NCBI GenBank assembly: GCA_013140955.1
Contig: JABFRY010000292.1
Coordinates: 1-8,289, forward strand
Direction: 5' to 3'
DNA from: Acidobacteriota bacterium
GTDB lineage: Bacteria > Acidobacteriota > Vicinamibacteria > Vicinamibacterales > UBA2999
Length of the DNA: 8,289 bases
Below the pieces are notes generated by a model. The model searched no databases. It was not told the DNA's origin and was given only the letters and a program-made list of their open reading frames with translations. This document shows, one piece after another, positions 7,561 to 8,289 of this stretch (within the stretch, counting starts at the first letter, position 1; each line of letters begins with the position of its first letter). The position numbers and the translations under genes were made by a program.

Positions 7561-8289
7561 TCAGGCGTACATGCCGCGCATCCGGGTCACCGTCCCGACC
7601 CGGTCGATGGCCACCATGTAGGCCGCGGTTCGCATGTCTACACCGTGCCGCTCTGCGGTGGCCAGGACGGCGCCGAACGCGGCACAGAGCTTCTGCTCCA
7701 GCCGGACGTTCACTTCCGCCTCTTCCCAGAAGTAGCCGTGGCGGTCCTGCACCCACTCGAAGTAGGACGTAATCACGCCGCCGGCATTGGCCAGGATGTC
7801 GGGCACGACGAAGATGCCGCGCTCGTGCAGACGGCGATGGGCGAGCGGCGTGGTCGGCCCGTTGGCGCCCTCGACGACGATGCGGGCCCGGATGTCGCCG
7901 ACGTTCTCGACGGTGATCTGGTTCTCGAGCGCCGCCGGGATCAGGACGTCCACGTCCAGTCCGAAGAGCTGAGGGTTGGTCAGGGGCTCCCCCCCGGGGA
8001 ACCCCCGCATCGTCCCGTGCCGTCCCGTCCACTCGAGCAAGGCGGGTACGTCCAGCCCGGCCTCGTTGGCGACGCCGCCGGCCGCGTCGGTGATCCCCAC
8101 CACCTTCGCGCCCCCCCGGGCCAGCAGCAGGGCGGACACCGATCCCACGTTGCCGAAGCCCTGCACGGCGACCGTGGCACGCGTGATGTCGAGGCCCACG
8201 TGACGCGCGGCTTCGCGGGCCGCAATCATCACGCCGCGGCCGGCGGCGTCGCCAACGAGGCCGGGCTGGACGTACCCGCCTTGCTCGAG
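7561..8289 (-). CDS. Glu/Leu/Phe/Val dehydrogenase, C-terminal part (runs off the right edge)
   Basis: Enzymes of this family deaminate glutamate or related amino acids with NAD(P). The visible part has 242 codons before the stop. It contains the dinucleotide-binding motif GFGNVG (residues 44-49 counted from the window edge), then VEGANGPTTPLA and VPDILANAGGVITSYFEW, both hallmarks of glutamate dehydrogenases, and the usual C-terminus (AAYMVAIDRVGTVTRMRGMYA-like, ending RGMYA). About 180 N-terminal residues, including the catalytic Lys region, are missing. Homology is convincing only up to about position 8234. Codons beyond that lie in an inverted copy of 8032-8086, and the expected K-P...G-G-S-x-G-R...A-T-G-R-G-V approach to the domain is not intact there. 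The residues read from 8235-8289 are therefore probably not the native protein. Glutamate is the likeliest substrate but is not proven. Confidence 0.9.
   Translation of the reverse strand, partial: LEQGGYVQPGLVGDAAGRGVMIAAREAARHVGLDITRATVAVQGFGNVGSVSALLLARGGAKVVGITDAAGGVANEAGLDVPALLEWTGRHGTMRGFPGGEPLTNPQLFGLDVDVLIPAALENQITVENVGDIRARIVVEGANGPTTPLAHRRLHERGIFVVPDILANAGGVITSYFEWVQDRHGYFWEEAEVNVRLEQKLCAAFGAVLATAERHGVDMRTAAYMVAIDRVGTVTRMRGMYA
8032..8086 (+). repeat. Left arm of a 55-bp perfect inverted repeat
   Basis: This stretch, beginning CTCGAGCAAGGCGGGTACGT, lies within the dehydrogenase gene and encodes there (complement) part of the segment after the NAD-binding motif. All 55 bases recur as the exact reverse complement at 8235-8289. 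The gene is in frame and normal here, so this arm is taken as the original copy. Confidence 0.9.
8235..8289 (-). repeat. Right arm of the 55-bp inverted repeat, abutting the window end
   Basis: Read on the complement from 8289 downward, this arm is identical to 8032-8086 for 55 bases and then diverges. A 148-nt spacer separates the arms. The arm ends exactly at the last base of the window and disrupts the expected dehydrogenase sequence. A fold-back chimera or an assembly-graph overlap at a contig end explains it better than a biological repeat. Confidence 0.9.

Noticed and set aside
8032..8289. Phase-variable invertible switch formed by the 55-bp inverted repeat
   Set aside because: The arms lie in the coding part of a conserved enzyme, no recombinase is in the window, and one arm ends exactly at the sequence edge. 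An artefact is the better reading.

Overview
The window is GC-rich chromosomal DNA, most likely from an acidobacterium. The best taxonomic clue is the secreted protein at 5434-7545, which has the layout of the 'VWFA-related Acidobacterial domain' family. A Vicinamibacteria-like member is a guess from GC content and gene style. Most of the window is ordinary core and accessory metabolism. I see no mobile element, defence system, CRISPR array, tRNA or rRNA.

Layout. Positions 1-270 hold a sigma70-like promoter and a roughly 200-nt leader with several hairpins. A four-gene plus-strand run follows: ribosomal protein S1 (rpsA), an HU/IHF-family DNA-bending protein, a HIT-family nucleotide-binding protein, and a compact, degenerate acyl-CoA dehydrogenase-like protein. 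The last two share an ATGA stop/start overlap. This run converges, with a 1-nt gap, on a minus-strand pair: a canonical acyl-CoA dehydrogenase and, 21 nt after it, a small heavy-metal-associated (CopZ-like) protein. The dehydrogenase is divergent from the VWFA-related secreted protein, and the shared start region is very tight. That protein converges on the C-terminal half of a Glu/Leu/Phe/Val-type dehydrogenase, which runs off the right edge.

How the genes fit together. The rpsA then HU/IHF order matches the rpsA-ihfB order of E. coli. The first two genes serve translation and nucleoid structure. HIT and the dehydrogenase-like gene are probably co-translated with each other, but their joint role is unknown. 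The intact and the degenerate acyl-CoA dehydrogenases lie tail to tail on opposite strands, separated by the HMA gene. The degenerate one has Ala where the catalytic Glu is expected.

Two points need attention. First, the last 55 bases (8235-8289) are a perfect reverse complement of 8032-8086 inside the same dehydrogenase gene. This looks like a fold-back or assembly-graph artefact at a contig end, so sequence beyond about 8234 should not be trusted as native gene order. Second, the acyl-CoA dehydrogenase-like protein at 3019-3990 is the best candidate here for a poorly described protein type.
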